In this document: piece after piece, positions 11,733 to 25,014 of the stretch
Numbering within the stretch: position 1 is the first letter of the stretch
Layout: every line of letters begins with the position of its first letter
NCBI GenBank assembly: GCA_014058105.1
Contig: JACGCM010002493.1
Coordinates: 1,178,001-1,242,000, forward strand
Reading direction: 5' to 3'
Source of the DNA: Kingdonia uniflora
Taxonomy: Eukaryota; Streptophyta; Magnoliopsida; Ranunculales; Circaeasteraceae
DNA length: 64,000 nucleotides
The notes under the pieces: generated by a model
What the model was told of the DNA's origin: nothing
The model's database searches: none
The model's input: only the letters and a program-made list of their open reading frames with translations
Program-made: the position numbers and the translations under genes

Positions 11733-12770
11733 GACAGTGTATGGGACTTGCATTTACAAGTCATACCAATCACCTTTGAAGCTTGTTGTACATGCCACTC
11801 AAACTGAGGTGTTATTTTTGTGAGTTTTGCTTGAACTGCGATAAGGGACCATTAATTTTGCGAATCTCGATTAACACTCCTCCATTATCATTTAAACACA
11901 CGTCGATTAAATTTTGATGAGTTATATTGGGCATTCATAAGCGAGATAAAGGATTACAGAAAAGGTATGGCGAACGAAAAATGCCAAAGGCCTAAAGCTT
12001 GACAAATATCTTGCAAATCCTTCTTGTGCCCCCTAAGTCAAGGGGCACTTCCTTCTTTTACCCTCTAAGTGAAGGGGTGACCACAGTTTCACCGGGAAAT
12101 ACTTTCTGTAGGTTGGCACTTCTCTAAACTTGACATCTAGAAGGGGTACATATCCGCTCTACCCCAACACTAGGAATATAAAGTCGTATGAACTGTGATA
12201 ATACACGCTGCTCTAATAATTTTTTTTTTCTGTGGTTGGATTGACCTATTGTTGTATTTAAATTATTTTCATTCCAACATTAGTAAAGGCAAAAAAACTG
12301 TTAGAGACTTACGGGATTTTTTCACCTAAAAAGCTCTCTAACAAGTGGGACCACTCATTAGGGATATGAAGAAATTTGTATTACACGAAAATTGAACGTC
12401 CTGGATCTTAAAATAACTTATAATAATAAAAAGTAGCAAAATTCCCCAAGGATTTCATCACCCAACAAATTGGTGTACCAGACCGAGGTACTAACATGGG
12501 TTCATAGGATACGGCCCCAGCCTAACGCCGTGAAATACTGGCTGTAGGTTTGTGACGTTACCATTCTGAGTATTGACGCACCTTTAAGCTGGTACTAGCA
12601 TAGTGACGCAGGATAGTATAGGAATCAAAGCCTTTTGCCATCCTACCCATTTTAAACATAGAAGAATATAGGGGAGACCTAATTATTACTTTTAAAAAAC
12701 ATTAATGTGTTAGAGTCTAGGTTTGATTAATTGTTTACTGTACCAGGTGCCGAATTTTATTGATTATTAG
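11733..12770 (+). other. Athila leader after the LINE, non-coding
   Basis: About 1 kb of leader between the LINE target duplication and gag. It holds short C- and T-rich repeats such as CCCCCTAAGTCAAGGGGCAC and CCCTCTAAGTGAAGGGG near 12030-12075, which pair as imperfect hairpins. No ORF of interest. Confidence 0.5.
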
Positions 12771-14124
12771 TTGTGCATGATCAATTGGACGCGTGAAGGT
12801 AAACCTTTAGGAAGCTTACTGGAACCTTTGCCCATTTACAGCCCACCACCTCAGCCTAAGCGGAGAGAACGACCATCTCGCCTAGTTAATATAATAGAGG
12901 ACTTAGGAACCCCAGTTTGGGAGGAAAGCGATCATCTCGAGTTTTCTCAATTTTGGAGGAGAGTAATTCATCTAGAGTTTACCCAATTGAACTTGGTGTT
13001 GACCTAGAAGTCAAACCCCCAATCATGGCTGCCGCCAAATCTCTTAGGGACTATTGGACCCCAGTGGTGAGCGATATGCTTTCGTGAATCGTGTTACCAG
13101 CCGTCACAACAAACCATTATAAAATCAAGCCTAGTGTGATCCAAATATTACCTACATTTTATGGGTTTATTCTGAGAGCCCTTATAAAAATCTATACGCT
13201 CTCAAAATATCAATATTTTATTGAGGATTCCGTCCGCCTTCATTTATTCCCATTCTTACTAAAAGATAAGGCGAGCCATTGGCTTAATTAATTAACACCG
13301 ACATCTATCAATTCATGGGACCAAATGGAGACCAAGTTCAAAACCAAATGGTTTTCAATGGGAAAACCCTCGATTTTAGAAATACAATTATTGAATTTGT
13401 TTAAAATAAGAGAAAAACGTTTTACGAGGTATGTGGGAGGTATAAAGATCTTCTTTCACAATGTCCCCATCATGGTTTTTAGAAGTAACATCCAGCCCAG
13501 ATCTTCTATCGTGGAATAACTTATGAGAATCGTTATAGACTAGAATATATTCATAGTGGCAAATTCTAGGACCTTCAACTCGATAGAGCTTATGAGAAGT
13601 TTGAGACATTGGCTGAGAACTCTCAACAATGGGCTTTTGATATGCATAGAAATGTTCATACAACCAAGAAATGTGGCTTATACGAAGTGAGTGAGGGAAT
13701 GGCCATTAAAGCCCAATTAGATACTCTTACCCAAAAAATTGAGACTATGGCTATGAATCAATCTAAGGGTAGTGTAAACCAAGTTCAGCAACAGGATTGC
13801 ACCGTTTGTAATGATGTGACCCATGTGACTCAAATGTGTCCTATGTTTAATGAAATGAATGACAATCAAGAGCAAGTGAATGCTTTGAATAATACCTACA
13901 AGAGGCCCTTAAACCCATGCAAGCCAACTTGGCAAAACCACCCAATTTTTTTTGGAAGAATAACCAACCCAGTTCAGGTTTTGGAGAGCCACAAAACTCT
14001 GATCATAATTTGCCAAGGAATTTCCTTTCTCAATCTTATCCTCAGGCATCTCAGTAATCCTTTCAGTCATCCAAACAGTTCCCACCCACTCCACCTAAAC
14101 CATCTTTGGAAGACACCCTTGTAA
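12771..14124 (+). pseudogene. Athila-type gag, decayed
   Basis: Gag forms the virus-like particle that packages element RNA. The pieces read in order across frames: a proline-rich start (PLPIYSPPPQPKRRERPSRL), VTTNHYKIKPSVIQ, RLHLFPFLLKDKASHWLN at 13235-13290, SWDQMETKFKTKWF at 13315-13355, LAENSQQWAF at 13607-13636, and a CCHC zinc knuckle CTVCNDVTHVTQMC (C-x2-C-x4-H-x4-C) near 13798-13840. At least one stop (13292) and several frameshifts break it. Wording and order match gag of Athila/Tat-type plant elements. No functional protein is expected. Confidence 0.8.
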
Positions 14125-14489
14125 TCTTCATGCAGCAATCAATAGAAAGTAAAAAATAAGCGTTGCAATTTCTTTAACAAATGATGCAATTATAACAACA
14201 AACTTTGGTGAATTAAAATTCTACATCCCAATCTATCTCTAATCTAGAGACTCGGATAGGATAATTGGCAAATACATTGCATGAGAGACCACCAGGTAAC
14301 CTACCTAGCCAATATGTATCTAATCCAAAAGGACCACCGGGGTTTAATTCTAGCTCAATCCTAAAATAGCTTAATGCCATTACCACTCTTCGAAGTGGTA
14401 CACAAAATGATAACCGAGTTGAAATACCTAGGGTTGAGCTAATACCAGTTGCTATTAAGGATGAGGTAAGTACGAGTGAACCAGTTGTA

Positions 14490-15349
14490 GTGAGCAACCA
14501 TGAACCTTCTAAGAAATCTAAGGAGTTGCCTACCTCATCTGTTTCTGTACCAAAGGCACCTTTTGTGCCAAAGGTACCTTATCCACAACGCCTTCTTCTG
14601 GATAATAAAAGGATTCAATTAAGCAAGATATTAGATATATTTAAGCAAGTTCATATAAATATTCCAGTACTCGATGCCATCATGCTTATCTTTATATATG
14701 CCAAATTCCTTAAGGATGCGTGTACTAGGAAAATGAAAATCAATGTGCACAAGAAAGTCTTCTTGATTGAGACATTAATCCCTCCTAAGCTTTGAGATCC
14801 CAGAAGCCCAACCATCCCTTGTAAAATTGGAGATCAAGAGTGGATAAGGCGTTACTCGACTTAAGGGCTAGTATGAATGTCTTATCTAACTCGGTCTATC
14901 AGGAATTAAGACTTGGAGAACTTGAACCTACTCGAATAACACTTCAATTGGCTGACATGTCAATACGATACCCACATGGTATCCTTGAGGATATTCTTAT
15001 CAACGTTGATACTCTCATTTTTCCTGTAGACTTTGTTATTTTGGACACTGAAGATGTCACAAATCATAGTTGTGAGATCCCCATCATATTGGGCCGCCCT
15101 TTCCTTGCGACTACTCATGCTATTATTAATTATTTTAATGAGGTCTTATAACTATCAATGGAAGACATGAAGATCAAACTCAATATTTTTGGCAATAATT
15201 CTCAAGTCCCTCATTCTGATGACATAGCTGAGCTGAATATGATTGACTCCCTAGTTTACAACTCGTTTCTTAAATTAATTTTTGAGGACCCTTTAGAATT
15301 ATGTCTTGTGAACTTTGGTGAAGACTTTGATGAAGATACAATTTTTTAA
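14490..15349 (+). pseudogene. Athila-type linker and aspartic protease, decayed
   Basis: The first part (14490-14795) is a low-complexity linker ending ...KVFLIETLIPPKL. The second (14840-15151) is the aspartic protease that cleaves the polyprotein. The catalytic triad region reads LLDLRASMNVL; the residue after DL is Arg where the family has Gly, next to the catalytic Asp. It is followed by LQLADMSIRYPHGILEDILI and IILGRPFLATTHAIIN, the typical C-terminal ILGRPFL motif. A stop at 15149-15151 and further stops downstream interrupt the connection to reverse transcriptase. The changed active-site flank argues the enzyme is dead. Confidence 0.8.
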
Positions 15350-15502
15350 GAGCTTAATGCTCTAGTTGACTCAACACCTATTCTTAACAAGTCCAAATGG
15401 AGACCTCATGTAGAACCTCTTGAACCGTCCACTACTTTGACTATTCCTTCCATCGTTAAAGTACCCAAGTTAGACCTTAAGCCATTACCTAAGACCCTAA
15501 AA

Positions 15503-15949
15503 CAGGGGCAAAGTTAGGGGGACCAGTGGGGTTAACCCCACTGGATTTGCCAGAAATCACTTACCAGATAGCATAAAATGATACATATATCTATCATTTG
15601 TATATATTTTACCCCACTCAGTTCTAATCATATAATTTTTATTGGTCTAGTAGATAAGTATGTTGGTTTTGACTACCTAAACAAGGGTTCAAGTCCCCAC
15701 AACCTCATTTTTATATTTTCTGATTATCAAGTCCTACTTCATCATTTAGCATTATATATGATTCAGAATTAACTTTTAGATTGGGGACTCTCTTCTAAGA
15801 CTTTTTTTTTAACTTGACATGAGTTCTAATATAAGCGATGTTAAAATACCCTAATATGCTTCATAATTTTTTTTCATGGGGCGATGCCTTCGAACCCCCT
15901 CGTTTTGTTTTCTTGACCCAAGTGAACTCAAGTCCTGGCTTTGCCCCTG
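15503..15949. mobile_element. hAT-like MITE (447 bp) in Athila pol
   Basis: Terminal inverted repeats CAGGGGCAAAG and CTTTGCCCCTG bound the segment. It is flanked by 8-bp repeats CCCTAAAA (15495-15502) and CTCTAAAG (15950-15957), six of eight matching, as expected of an old hAT insertion. Removing it joins KPLPKTLK to YAFLGDSE, the usual Athila pol reading. No transposase is encoded. The ORF starting at 15838 runs out of the MITE into pol. Confidence 0.8.
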
Positions 15950-15957
15950 CTCTAAAG

Positions 15958-17059
15958 TATGCTTTCTTAGGTGATTCTGAAACTCTGTCGGTGATCATAG
16001 CTTTTAATCTAAATGTTGACCAGGAAAGTAGATTGTTGGGTGTCTTTGGAAGACACAAATTAACGCTAGGGTGGTCTACAATAGACTTAAAGGGGATTAA
16101 CCTGGCTATTTGCATGCATCACATCAATCTCAAGAAAGGTGCTAAAAATTCTCGCGAGATGCAACAGCGGTTGAATCCCACTATGATAGAAGGAGTGAAG
16201 AAGGAAGTTATCAAATTTTTGGACTCGGGTATCATATACCCTATTTTGGATAGTAAGTGGGTCAGCCCCGTTCAGGTTGTACCAAAGAAATTAGGGATTA
16301 ATGTAGTTGAGAATGAGAATAATAACCTAATCCCCACCCACATGACCACCAGGTGGTGTGTATGTATCTGCTACAGGAAATTGAACACGGTCACAAGGAA
16401 AGATCATTTTCCTCTTTTATTCATTGATCAAATGCTTGAACGCTTAGCCAGAAAAAGTCATTACTATTTTCTTGAAGATTATTCTGGATACAATCAGATC
16501 CCTAATACCCCAGAAGATCAGGAGAAGATAACTTTTATGTATTCCTACGAGACATAGGCTTATCGACGTATGCCATTTGGGTTGTGCAATACACCCACTC
16601 CATTCCAGTGTTGTATGATGAGCATATTTTTTGATATGGTTAATAAGTTTCATAAAATTTTTATAGATGATTTTTCAGTGCTTAAATTATCTTTTGACGA
16701 ATGTTTACACCATTTAGAGCTTGTACTAGAACGATGTACACAAACCAATTTGGTGTTAACTAAGAAAAGTGTCACTTCATGGTGACACAAGGGATAGTTC
16801 TTGGACATATTATCTCCAATAAAGGGATTGAAGTCGATAAGGCCAAGATCGACATTATTTCTTCTTTACCTCCACCTCAGACGGTTAAGGCCATTTGATC
16901 ATTTCTGGACCATGTTGGGTTTTATCACCGGTTCAACAAAGATTTAAGTAAAATTTCCCAGCCTTTGTGCAATTTACTTGCTAAGGACACTGATTTTAAC
17001 TTTGATGATACATGTTTAAGAGCTTTTGAGAAGCTCAAACTTTTATTAGCTTCAACCCC
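15958..17059 (+). pseudogene. Athila-type reverse transcriptase, decayed
   Basis: This copies element RNA into DNA. Visible motifs: GVKKEVIKFLDSGIIYPI near 16190-16245, DSKWVSPVQVVPKK, VCICYRKLN near 16360-16390, DHFPLLFIDQMLERL, AYRRMPFGLCN at 16557-16590, and the catalytic box FIDD near 16660-16672 (FMDD in related Athila elements). A TAG stop at 16555-16557 and a frameshift near 16780 are clear lesions. The frame continues through AKIDIISSLPPP-like and FEKLKLLLASTP wording and is cut at 17059 by the CACTA element; it resumes at 31216. Confidence 0.85.
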
Positions 17060-17235
17060 TACTACAAGAAAAAATACTTTTAATAGCACAAATTTTATAG
17101 CATTTATAGTGAATGTTATTAAATATTAACATTTATAGCGTTTTTTACATAAATGCTATCGTAGCCTATGTTTTTTCTAACTGTTTGCAACAGCCTAACC
17201 ATTAACAGCATTTTTTGTGATTGCTCCAATAGGCA
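17060..17235. repeat. CACTA left terminal and subterminal repeats
   Basis: After the terminal TACTACAAGAAAAAA come several copies, in both orientations, of ATAGCATT / AATGCTAT (for example near 17095, 17135 and 17150). In En/Spm elements such short motifs are binding sites for the TNPA-type protein. The same word recurs in the right end array. Confidence 0.7.
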
Positions 17236-19614
17236 TTTTAAAAAAACCGCGTAAATTATATTTTGTCGCTGAAGTTTGAGAACAGTGCACTGTCTACCAA
17301 TTCTAAACATCTCACTATTCACTCTACTACAGGTCTTCTCTCAACCTTACCATAGTACTCTCCTCCCCCAATTTCTCCCAACCATGTCAAAGCCCTGGTC
17401 GATTACCTCTGCATCTTCAAAAGCTTTATCAGGTCTCTCTCCCTCTCTCACTCTCAGTTGTGGTATTGTTTGCGTATAATCAAGTAAATTCTAATTTGAT
17501 TTTCATTTGGGTTTGGTTTGGGCTAAAATTACTGTAATTTTGATATTTTTTCTCTTGCTTAAGTTTATAATTATTGTGTTTGAGTGCAGAAAGCTCACAT
17601 TCAGATATGGCTGTTTGAGCAAAAGGATTTGAGGATCAAAGGACGTATTATTGTGAGTTTTTCCTCTTTTTGAGTTTTAATAATTAGGGTTTTAATTTTA
17701 CTTAGTTGCAATTGGAATTTCTTTAAAAAAAATTAAGGCTCATTTTAGGTATCAGAGTTCTTATTATATTTTGAAATTTTGTTTGTGTTAAGTAGATTTT
17801 GATTTATTTCTAGTATGAGTGAGGTTAGTGGTTTAGGCTTTGAGTTTTATGGGATAGATTAATTCAGTCAGCGATACTGTGACTACTATCACTATTACTG
17901 GTGGGGAAACAACTTGAGTTGCAGCATGCGGTGGCTGTAGACTTGTAATTGTGGTGATGGATACAACTTAGGAGGAAGAGATAGGTTAAGAAGAAAAGTA
18001 AAGGAATCAAGAGAGATGGAGGAACATTTTGGTTTCTCTAAAGCATACAAACTTTGTTTACAGAAAAAGAAAGGGTATATACTAAAAATAACAGTGTGAC
18101 ATCCATTTATGAGGGCTTGAGTAATGGGCTAAGTAGTTGTATAATGATTATTAATTTCCATAAATAATTATCAAGGTAAGATTGTTGCTGCTAATCGGTG
18201 ATGGTTGTCTTTGCCATTGGCGATGCAGGGAGGGGAAGAGGGGAGGTTAGATCTAGAGTTCCATAAACTGAAAATGATGTCCCCTTTATAAGCTGTAATA
18301 GGCTTATTCTCATATGTTTATTGTTATATGCGCATTACTTATAATTTTTTGTACTAGCAAACATTAAAATGACGGCATTCTAAGTACCAAATTTGTAATT
18401 TAACTTCATAATACAGTATGAGGAATGATCTTTCCAAGTCTGTAGTCTAAGTATCAATGTTTCTCAAGATTGCTTAGACTAAGTGTGGGTAAGCTACGCA
18501 TTAATTAGCCTTTATTTTAGTATGAGTAACGGCTTTCACATAACTAATGTTTAAATATTGAAATAAAACATGTCTGCTAAATACATGTTGCTAGACACTA
18601 ATGGGAATACACAAAGCACAATATGAAGGGGGTTATTTGGTATTCACGTAACAAAACTCTATGTTATGGATTACTCTCAAAAGCTAGTTTAGTGCCTAGT
18701 CCTCACGTCCATGATAGTAAGTAGGCAAAGCCACAAAGCATGACCAGAACTATTAGTGAACTATGTTACTTGTTCTTTCAGTCGCAGGCTATCTATTTTC
18801 TTAAAGTGTAGCATCATATGGCAACCATCATGTGTGATTTTTCAAAACTTTTGATGGCAATTGATTTATTAAAAAAATGTTGACCACATAAAGTATTTAT
18901 CTAAATAAGACTGCAGGGTGGGGGATTGTATGAATTACACCCCTTTGACGCACATATCTATCTGGGATCACAATACCAATGATACATGTCACGAATGCTA
19001 AAACACAAGAATAAAGTTCATTGATTTACTAGTATAGAAAGTGATATTGACCCGCCAATAAGAGGTTATTATGTTTTTTTATTTATATAATGAATGTTAT
19101 TATAGTGATTATTATGTAGCTCATTATTTTGGCAAAGATGTGAACGCCATCCCTGGTCTGACTGATCATGACTTTTGTTTGATTAAGATGCAAAAAGCTT
19201 GTATTCAGAATTAACATTTTCGGCATAAGATATTGAGGATAGAAGGCCATTTATTTGCAAGATTTCATCTCTCTTTCTCTAAATAATATTGTCCAATAAT
19301 GCATGTTGATCTCATTGATTGTATTATTCAAATTTAGATATGATTTTTAAGTCTTAGGTATTTTGCAATTTCTATTCGGGTATAATATTTTATTGGGTCT
19401 ACCCTACAACTATTTTTTCATATTATATGAATAAGAGCTAATATTAAAGAGCATAAAATATTTCCATTAAAAGTAAACACAAGGAATCTAATTGAACTAA
19501 CTTCTCCAAACTAAAACATAGTCGAACTGTATGTATATGGTTATTGGATTTTTTTTTAAACTTGAACTAAATGCATAACTTTGTTTTGTCAGGCTTAAAG
19601 CAAGTACCATCATC
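17236..19614 (+). other. CACTA 5' region without recognised coding sequence
   Basis: About 2.4 kb between the left end and the transposase start. A pyrimidine-rich stretch (17330-17460) followed by GT-rich, intron-like sequence could be promoter and 5'UTR of TNP2. I see no conserved protein. Confidence 0.4.
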
Positions 19615-22600
19615 ATGATTGATAAATCTTGGGTACATCTTGATAACAGGTGTCGAATTCACACCCTACAATAAACATGTTTAAATAATATTAATTAACT
19701 CTATATAAAGTAAGTAAATAAATTTGTGTTTTCATATGTAGACTTTCACCTGAGTACCAAAACGGAGTAATAAAGTTCGTAGAATTTTCTTCTAAAAATA
19801 CGGAGAATAAAAACTTTATTAGGTGCCCATGCAAATTATGCAGAAACTTGTGCTCTCAAGATTTAACGTTAGTTTTTCAATACTTGCTCATGAATGGGAT
19901 GGATTTGACATATACAACATGGGTTTGACATGGAGAACAATTGAGTACGCCGAATCTTGATGCCAATACATCAAAGATATACAAGCTATGTAAGGCTGCA
20001 TATGTGCCAGATGTTGAAATACCCGAAGTTGTTGAAGAAAGGACCAGTGATGAATTTATAAAATTCTTGAAAGATGCTAAAACTCTATTATATCCAGGTT
20101 GCACAAAGTATAGTAAATTGTCAGCGACTATAAGCTTGTACAAGAAAAAAGTTAGTCATGGGTTAATTGATAAGGCCTTTAACGAGTTTCTGGAAATATT
20201 TTGTGATATTCTCCCAGAAGATAATATTCTTCCTGATTCCACATACTTCACAAATAAGCTTTTTAAACTTTTTGACCTCGATTACAAAAGGATAGATGCT
20301 TGTGTGAATGACTGTTGTTTGTTTAGAAACAATTTGAAGACTGCGGAGAGTTGTCCAAAATGTGGATCATCTCGTTGGAAGGTAAATCATTATACTAAGA
20401 AGATTAAGAAAGGAGTCCTCGCAAAGTGTTGAGGTACTTTCCAATAATTTCAAGATTTCGAAGGATGTTTCAGTCACCGGAATTGGCAGAACAACTAAGG
20501 TGGCATTATAACAATAAGAGTGAAGATGGGAATATGCGACACCCCATCGATTCTTTAGCATGGAAAGCCATTGATAATAACTGGCCATCTTTTTCATCTG
20601 AGTCACGAAATCTTAGACTTGCTATCTCTAGTGATGGAGTTAATCCTTTTCGTGATATGAGTTTCACATACAGCTGTTGGGCGGTAATGTTGGCTACATA
20701 TAACCGCCCACCATGGTTATGCATGAAAAAGGATAATCTGATGCTAACTTTATTAATTCCAGGGCCTAGGCAACCAGGTAATGACATCGACGTATATTTA
20801 CAACCACTTATAGATGATTTGCAAAAACTATGAAATGATGGGGTGATAATATATGACGCTTTCAGTAAGACTGACTTTACATTAAAGGCAGTTCTGATGT
20901 GGACGATAAATGATTTTCCGGCATATAGAAATTTGGTCGGATGTACAACAAAGGGATATAACGGATGCCCAGTATGTGGTGTTGGTACTTATTCACAATG
21001 GCTAAAGAATAGCAACAAAACTGTATACATGCGTCATAGGTGTTTTCTTTCTCCTGATCATAAGTATCGATCAAAGAAAAATTGGTTTGATGGAAAACAT
21101 GAGCGTGGCGAAATCCCTCATATAATGTTTGGTTCATAAATATTCAATGAGATTATGCATAAAGAAAATGATTGGGGGGAAAAAGAGAAAAATAATAATA
21201 AGGGAAAGTCGCAAGTTAATAAGAAGAGTAAGAAGAGAAAGGTGCCATACAGTAATGATGAGAGTCGCAAGTTACGAAAATGTGGAAGAAGAAGTCAATT
21301 TTCTTCACACTACCATATTTGGAGGTAATAATTACTTAACATTCCTGGGTTTATTATACTTTTTAACATAAATTAAATTAATTAAAAATTTTATGAGCAT
21401 TTCTTATTGTTATTTTGCAGCATCTTCTTCTATGTCACAACTTAGACGTGATGCATGCAGAAAAGAATATGTGTGATAGCATTATCGGTACTCTATTAAA
21501 TTTAAAAGGAAAATCTAAAGAGAGACTCAATTCTCGTAAAGATTTGAAAGATTTGGGGATCAGGCATGAGTTACATCCAAAAGAAGGAGAGAAAAAAAAC
21601 TTATCTTCCAGCTGCATCTCACACACTATCAAAAGCGGAAAAAGATATATTCTGCAAGCGGCTACTAATGATAAAACGGCCTGATGGTTATAGCTCAAAC
21701 ATTGGGAATTGCATATCGATGGAAGAGTGTAAGATTTTAGGCCCTAAATCTCATGATTGTCACGTGTTAATGCAACAATTGTTATGTATTGTACTGAGGG
21801 GTCTTCTTCTGAATGGACCTCGAAATGCAATATTTCGGCTATGTGCCTTCTTTAATGCTTTATGTCAAAGAGTAATTAATTTGGAAAAGCTTGAGGCCCT
21901 TGAGAAAGAAGTTGCTGAGACTTTGTGCATGTTGGGGAGGTTTTTCCCTCCTTCATTCTTTGATATCATGGTACACTTGTGCATCCACCTAGCCAGGGAA
22001 GCCCAACATTGCGGACCAGTTCATTATCGATGGATGTACCCCTTTGAAAGGTATCCATTACCATATGCATAACTAGAGTATTTAAGAATTCCTAAAAGAT
22101 TAACTATAAATGAAAATTTTAATCCTAATACTATTTACGTATGATCGATGTTTTGTGTATAGATACATGAAGACACTTAAAGCGTATGTTAGGAATCGTG
22201 CACGTCTCGAAGCTTGTATGGCTAATTGCAGATGAATGCACAAAGTTTTGTAGTGGATATATGAGTGAAGCGGTTAAGCTTGGTAGAAAAAAATGTCAGA
22301 ACCATGATATTGATAATGATGTAAAAGGTCATCCAATTTATGGGGGGAAATCAAAATCAATTTCTGATGAGCTTTTAGATAGTGCTCATTGTTATGTTTT
22401 ATTCAATACAGCGGAAGTAGAGCCGTATTTAAAGTAAGTACGCTCAAAATTTTGTTTTTTAAAACTTACTTCTAGAGTTTACACATTAATTAATAATGAA
22501 CTGCATCCCATCTTAATTAAAATGCACTTGAACGAGTTAAGACATTTGGATAACCGTCTCTCAAAAAATGAAAGTGCACTATTGAAGAAGCATGCTGATA

Positions 22601-23348
22601 CTTTCGCTTCATGGTTTAAGACAAAGGTCATATGTTATTTGTTTTTGTTTTCTTTTTCTTTCTATTTTTCATAAGCCAATTAGTATATATAATGCTAATA
22701 ATACTCCTTTAATTTAAAACAGGTTGAGATCAAAATGAAAAATAATGTTTCACAAGCATTAAAATGGCTTGCCTATGGCCCTAAAGCAGATATAATGTCA
22801 TATTCCTCATATATTATCAATGGGCAACGATTTCACACGAAAGATACTAAAAAGTTTACACAAAATAGCGGTATTTCTATTGAAGCAGAAACGATCTGCA
22901 GATCCAGTACAAGTGATAAAAACCAAAAGCTTGATACGGTTTCTTACTTTGGGGTGTTAAAGGATATAGTGTTACTTGACTACACTACCTTTCAGATCGC
23001 TCTATTCCAAGTGATTGGGCAAGCATAAATAATTGCATTAAAGTTGAAGATGGATTTACGTTGGTTAATTTACCGCATGGACAAAAGCGGAACGAAAGAG
23101 ATCCTTTTATTCTGGCATCACAAGCAAAATAAGTATTTTATTCCCGGGAAACTGATTTATTTAATTGGTTTGTCCTTCCTAAGGCACCGCCAAGAGGTTT
23201 TCATGAGTTGGAGATGTTTGATGAGGCTGAAAATTCATCTTTGGGGTCGCTAGATATGTATAGACTTGATATGAGTAGTGATGATTATGATGCCAGCTAC
23301 GTAAGAAATGATTGTGAGGGCATGTATGTGCAGTATATATATTTTTGA
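19615..23348 (+). pseudogene. TNP2-like CACTA transposase, decayed
   Basis: This is the transposase that binds and cuts CACTA ends. Exon 1 (19615-19649, MIDKSWVHLDNR) joins exon 2 at 19742 through a GT-AG intron, giving the Transpos_assoc start with CPCKLCRN. Next come a zinc-binding CPKCGSSRWK (20353-20382), the Transposase_21 part (DGVNPFRDMSFTYSCW and LLIPGPRQPGNDID, 20634-20790; GCTTKGYNGCPVCG near 20940-20980), HNLDVMHAEKNMCDSIIGTLLN (21427-21500), a DUF4218-like end (PPSFFDIMVHLCIHLAREA, RWMYPFERY), and a DUF4216-like part (VSYFGVLKDIVLLDYTTFQI near 22935-23000). Lesions: TGA for Trp near 19935 and at 20831, plus frameshifts near 20430, 21590 and 23000. Confidence 0.88.
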
Positions 23349-24528
23349 CAGGTATGCAGATTTATTAAGCATCTTTGTATAAAGGGTATGATGTACCAAA
23401 GCTTTAGAATAAGAAAAATAAGATTAGGATCAGAAGCATCATTGAGGGCATAACTAGTGTAGTGTATGTTCTTATTATTAATAAATTAATGAGTTTGTTT
23501 TATTTTGTTTATTAATTATTTTATTTTGCTCATTTTCATAAATATTATTGGATCTAATCATGTGTTTATTAGATATTGTGTACTTACGCTTTATATCTCA
23601 GGTGGTTAAATAGAAATTGTTTTACATAAAACCTCTAATTGTATGTTTAATATGTATGCCTATTTTTCAGTGTAGTATATCTTTGCTTCGCGACATGGCA
23701 AATCAAGCAGTGGTAATCATCAATATTACTTAATTACAACTAAGGAAATGAATCATACAATAGATCAGGTAAATTATGTATTCACACATATTTGATGTTT
23801 ATTTGATATATTTGGTTGCATGTGAGTAGAGTTTAAAAGCTGCCAAAAATAGGTAAAAGAGAAATAGACAAGCCATTGCGGCTACCATTACGAATACTTC
23901 TAATGGGGGAATTCGTATAGGAGGTTCGAACAACCTCAAGCCCAATCAGTCTGAACCCTCTCAAGAACCTTCTCAAGAACTTTTTCAAGAATCATCTCAA
24001 GAGATGCCAAACCCCTCTCCAGAGCAAAATAAGAAGTCCAAAAAGATGCGAGACTCTAGAAAATGTATGACACTGGGAAAAGATAGCACAAAAACATATG
24101 TTAACTTTAACGAAAGGGGCCAACTTGTTGAACTAGGTTCGGAGAAGTTGTCATCGTATTGGGAACATTAGGACGAGATATGGTACCTGTTATATATGAC
24201 GATTGGAGACATGTCCCACTAGAAAGAAAGATCTTTTATGGGAAGCGATCAAGGTATTATAAAAGCATGAATTGTATAGTTTTAGTTTTCTACTAAAGGT
24301 AATAAATATGTATTTCATCTATTATTTTGCAGCAAAGGTTCACTCCAGATGAGGAAAGCAGAAGTTACTGTATGTCAACGGTTGGAAGATTATGGAGGAC
24401 TCGCAAAACATGGCAAAGGAGGATAATTGATAATTGTAAGTCAGACGCAATGATAATGAAAAAAAGGCCAAAGGAAATTAATCTCAAGGAATGGAATTTT
24501 TTTGTTAAAGGAAAGTCATCTCCAGTTT

Positions 24529-25008
24529 TCAAAGTAAGTATTTGAATTTATCTTCTGTTTGATTACTGCACTTCAGAATTTTGTTTGTGATGAACTCCAA
24601 AATTTCAGTTTCTCTAGTTTCAAATACTAGCATTGCAGTCTGTGTTATATATCCCAAAGATTGTAGTATTGCAGGCAAATGAGATTTGTTCCCCAGCATA
24701 TCTACAAGCCTCTTGTAAAGAACAGAAAGTGACTTGAGACCATCGTCTTTAGTTATTACTGCTAAAGCATGGACAACAAACTTGGCTTGCTTTTTGCTAC
24801 CCTCTAAACACAGCCTCTCCAATATAAGGTCTACTAAACTTGAAGCCGCTGCAAGTTGTTCTCGGATGGATCCTCTGTCTTTTGCAGGAACATGTACAAT
24901 TCCTTCTTTAACGATATCATTGTCATCTTTTAAAAGAATTACTAGATTGTCTTCAGATCCTCTCAGTAATAATGAAGAGAACTGTTCAAGCATCACGAGT
25001 ATATTCAT
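24529..25008 (-). pseudogene. captured PDS5 fragment A (inverted)
   Basis: The minus strand stays open for 159 codons. It reads like the HEAT-repeat region of the plant cohesin regulator PDS5: SIREQLAAASSLVDLILERL, CLEGSKKQAKFVVHALAVIT, KDDGLKSLSVLYKRLVDMLG, ILQSLGYITQTAMLVFETRE, ILEFITNKILK. PDS5 binds cohesin and controls sister-chromatid cohesion; here it is only a fragment lying within an intron of the CACTA TNP1-like gene, just after the donor at 24534. The open frame suggests recent capture or chance preservation. On the minus strand it directly precedes, in PDS5 order, fragment B, which lies on the opposite strand. Confidence 0.85.
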
Positions 25009-25014
25009 GGATGA

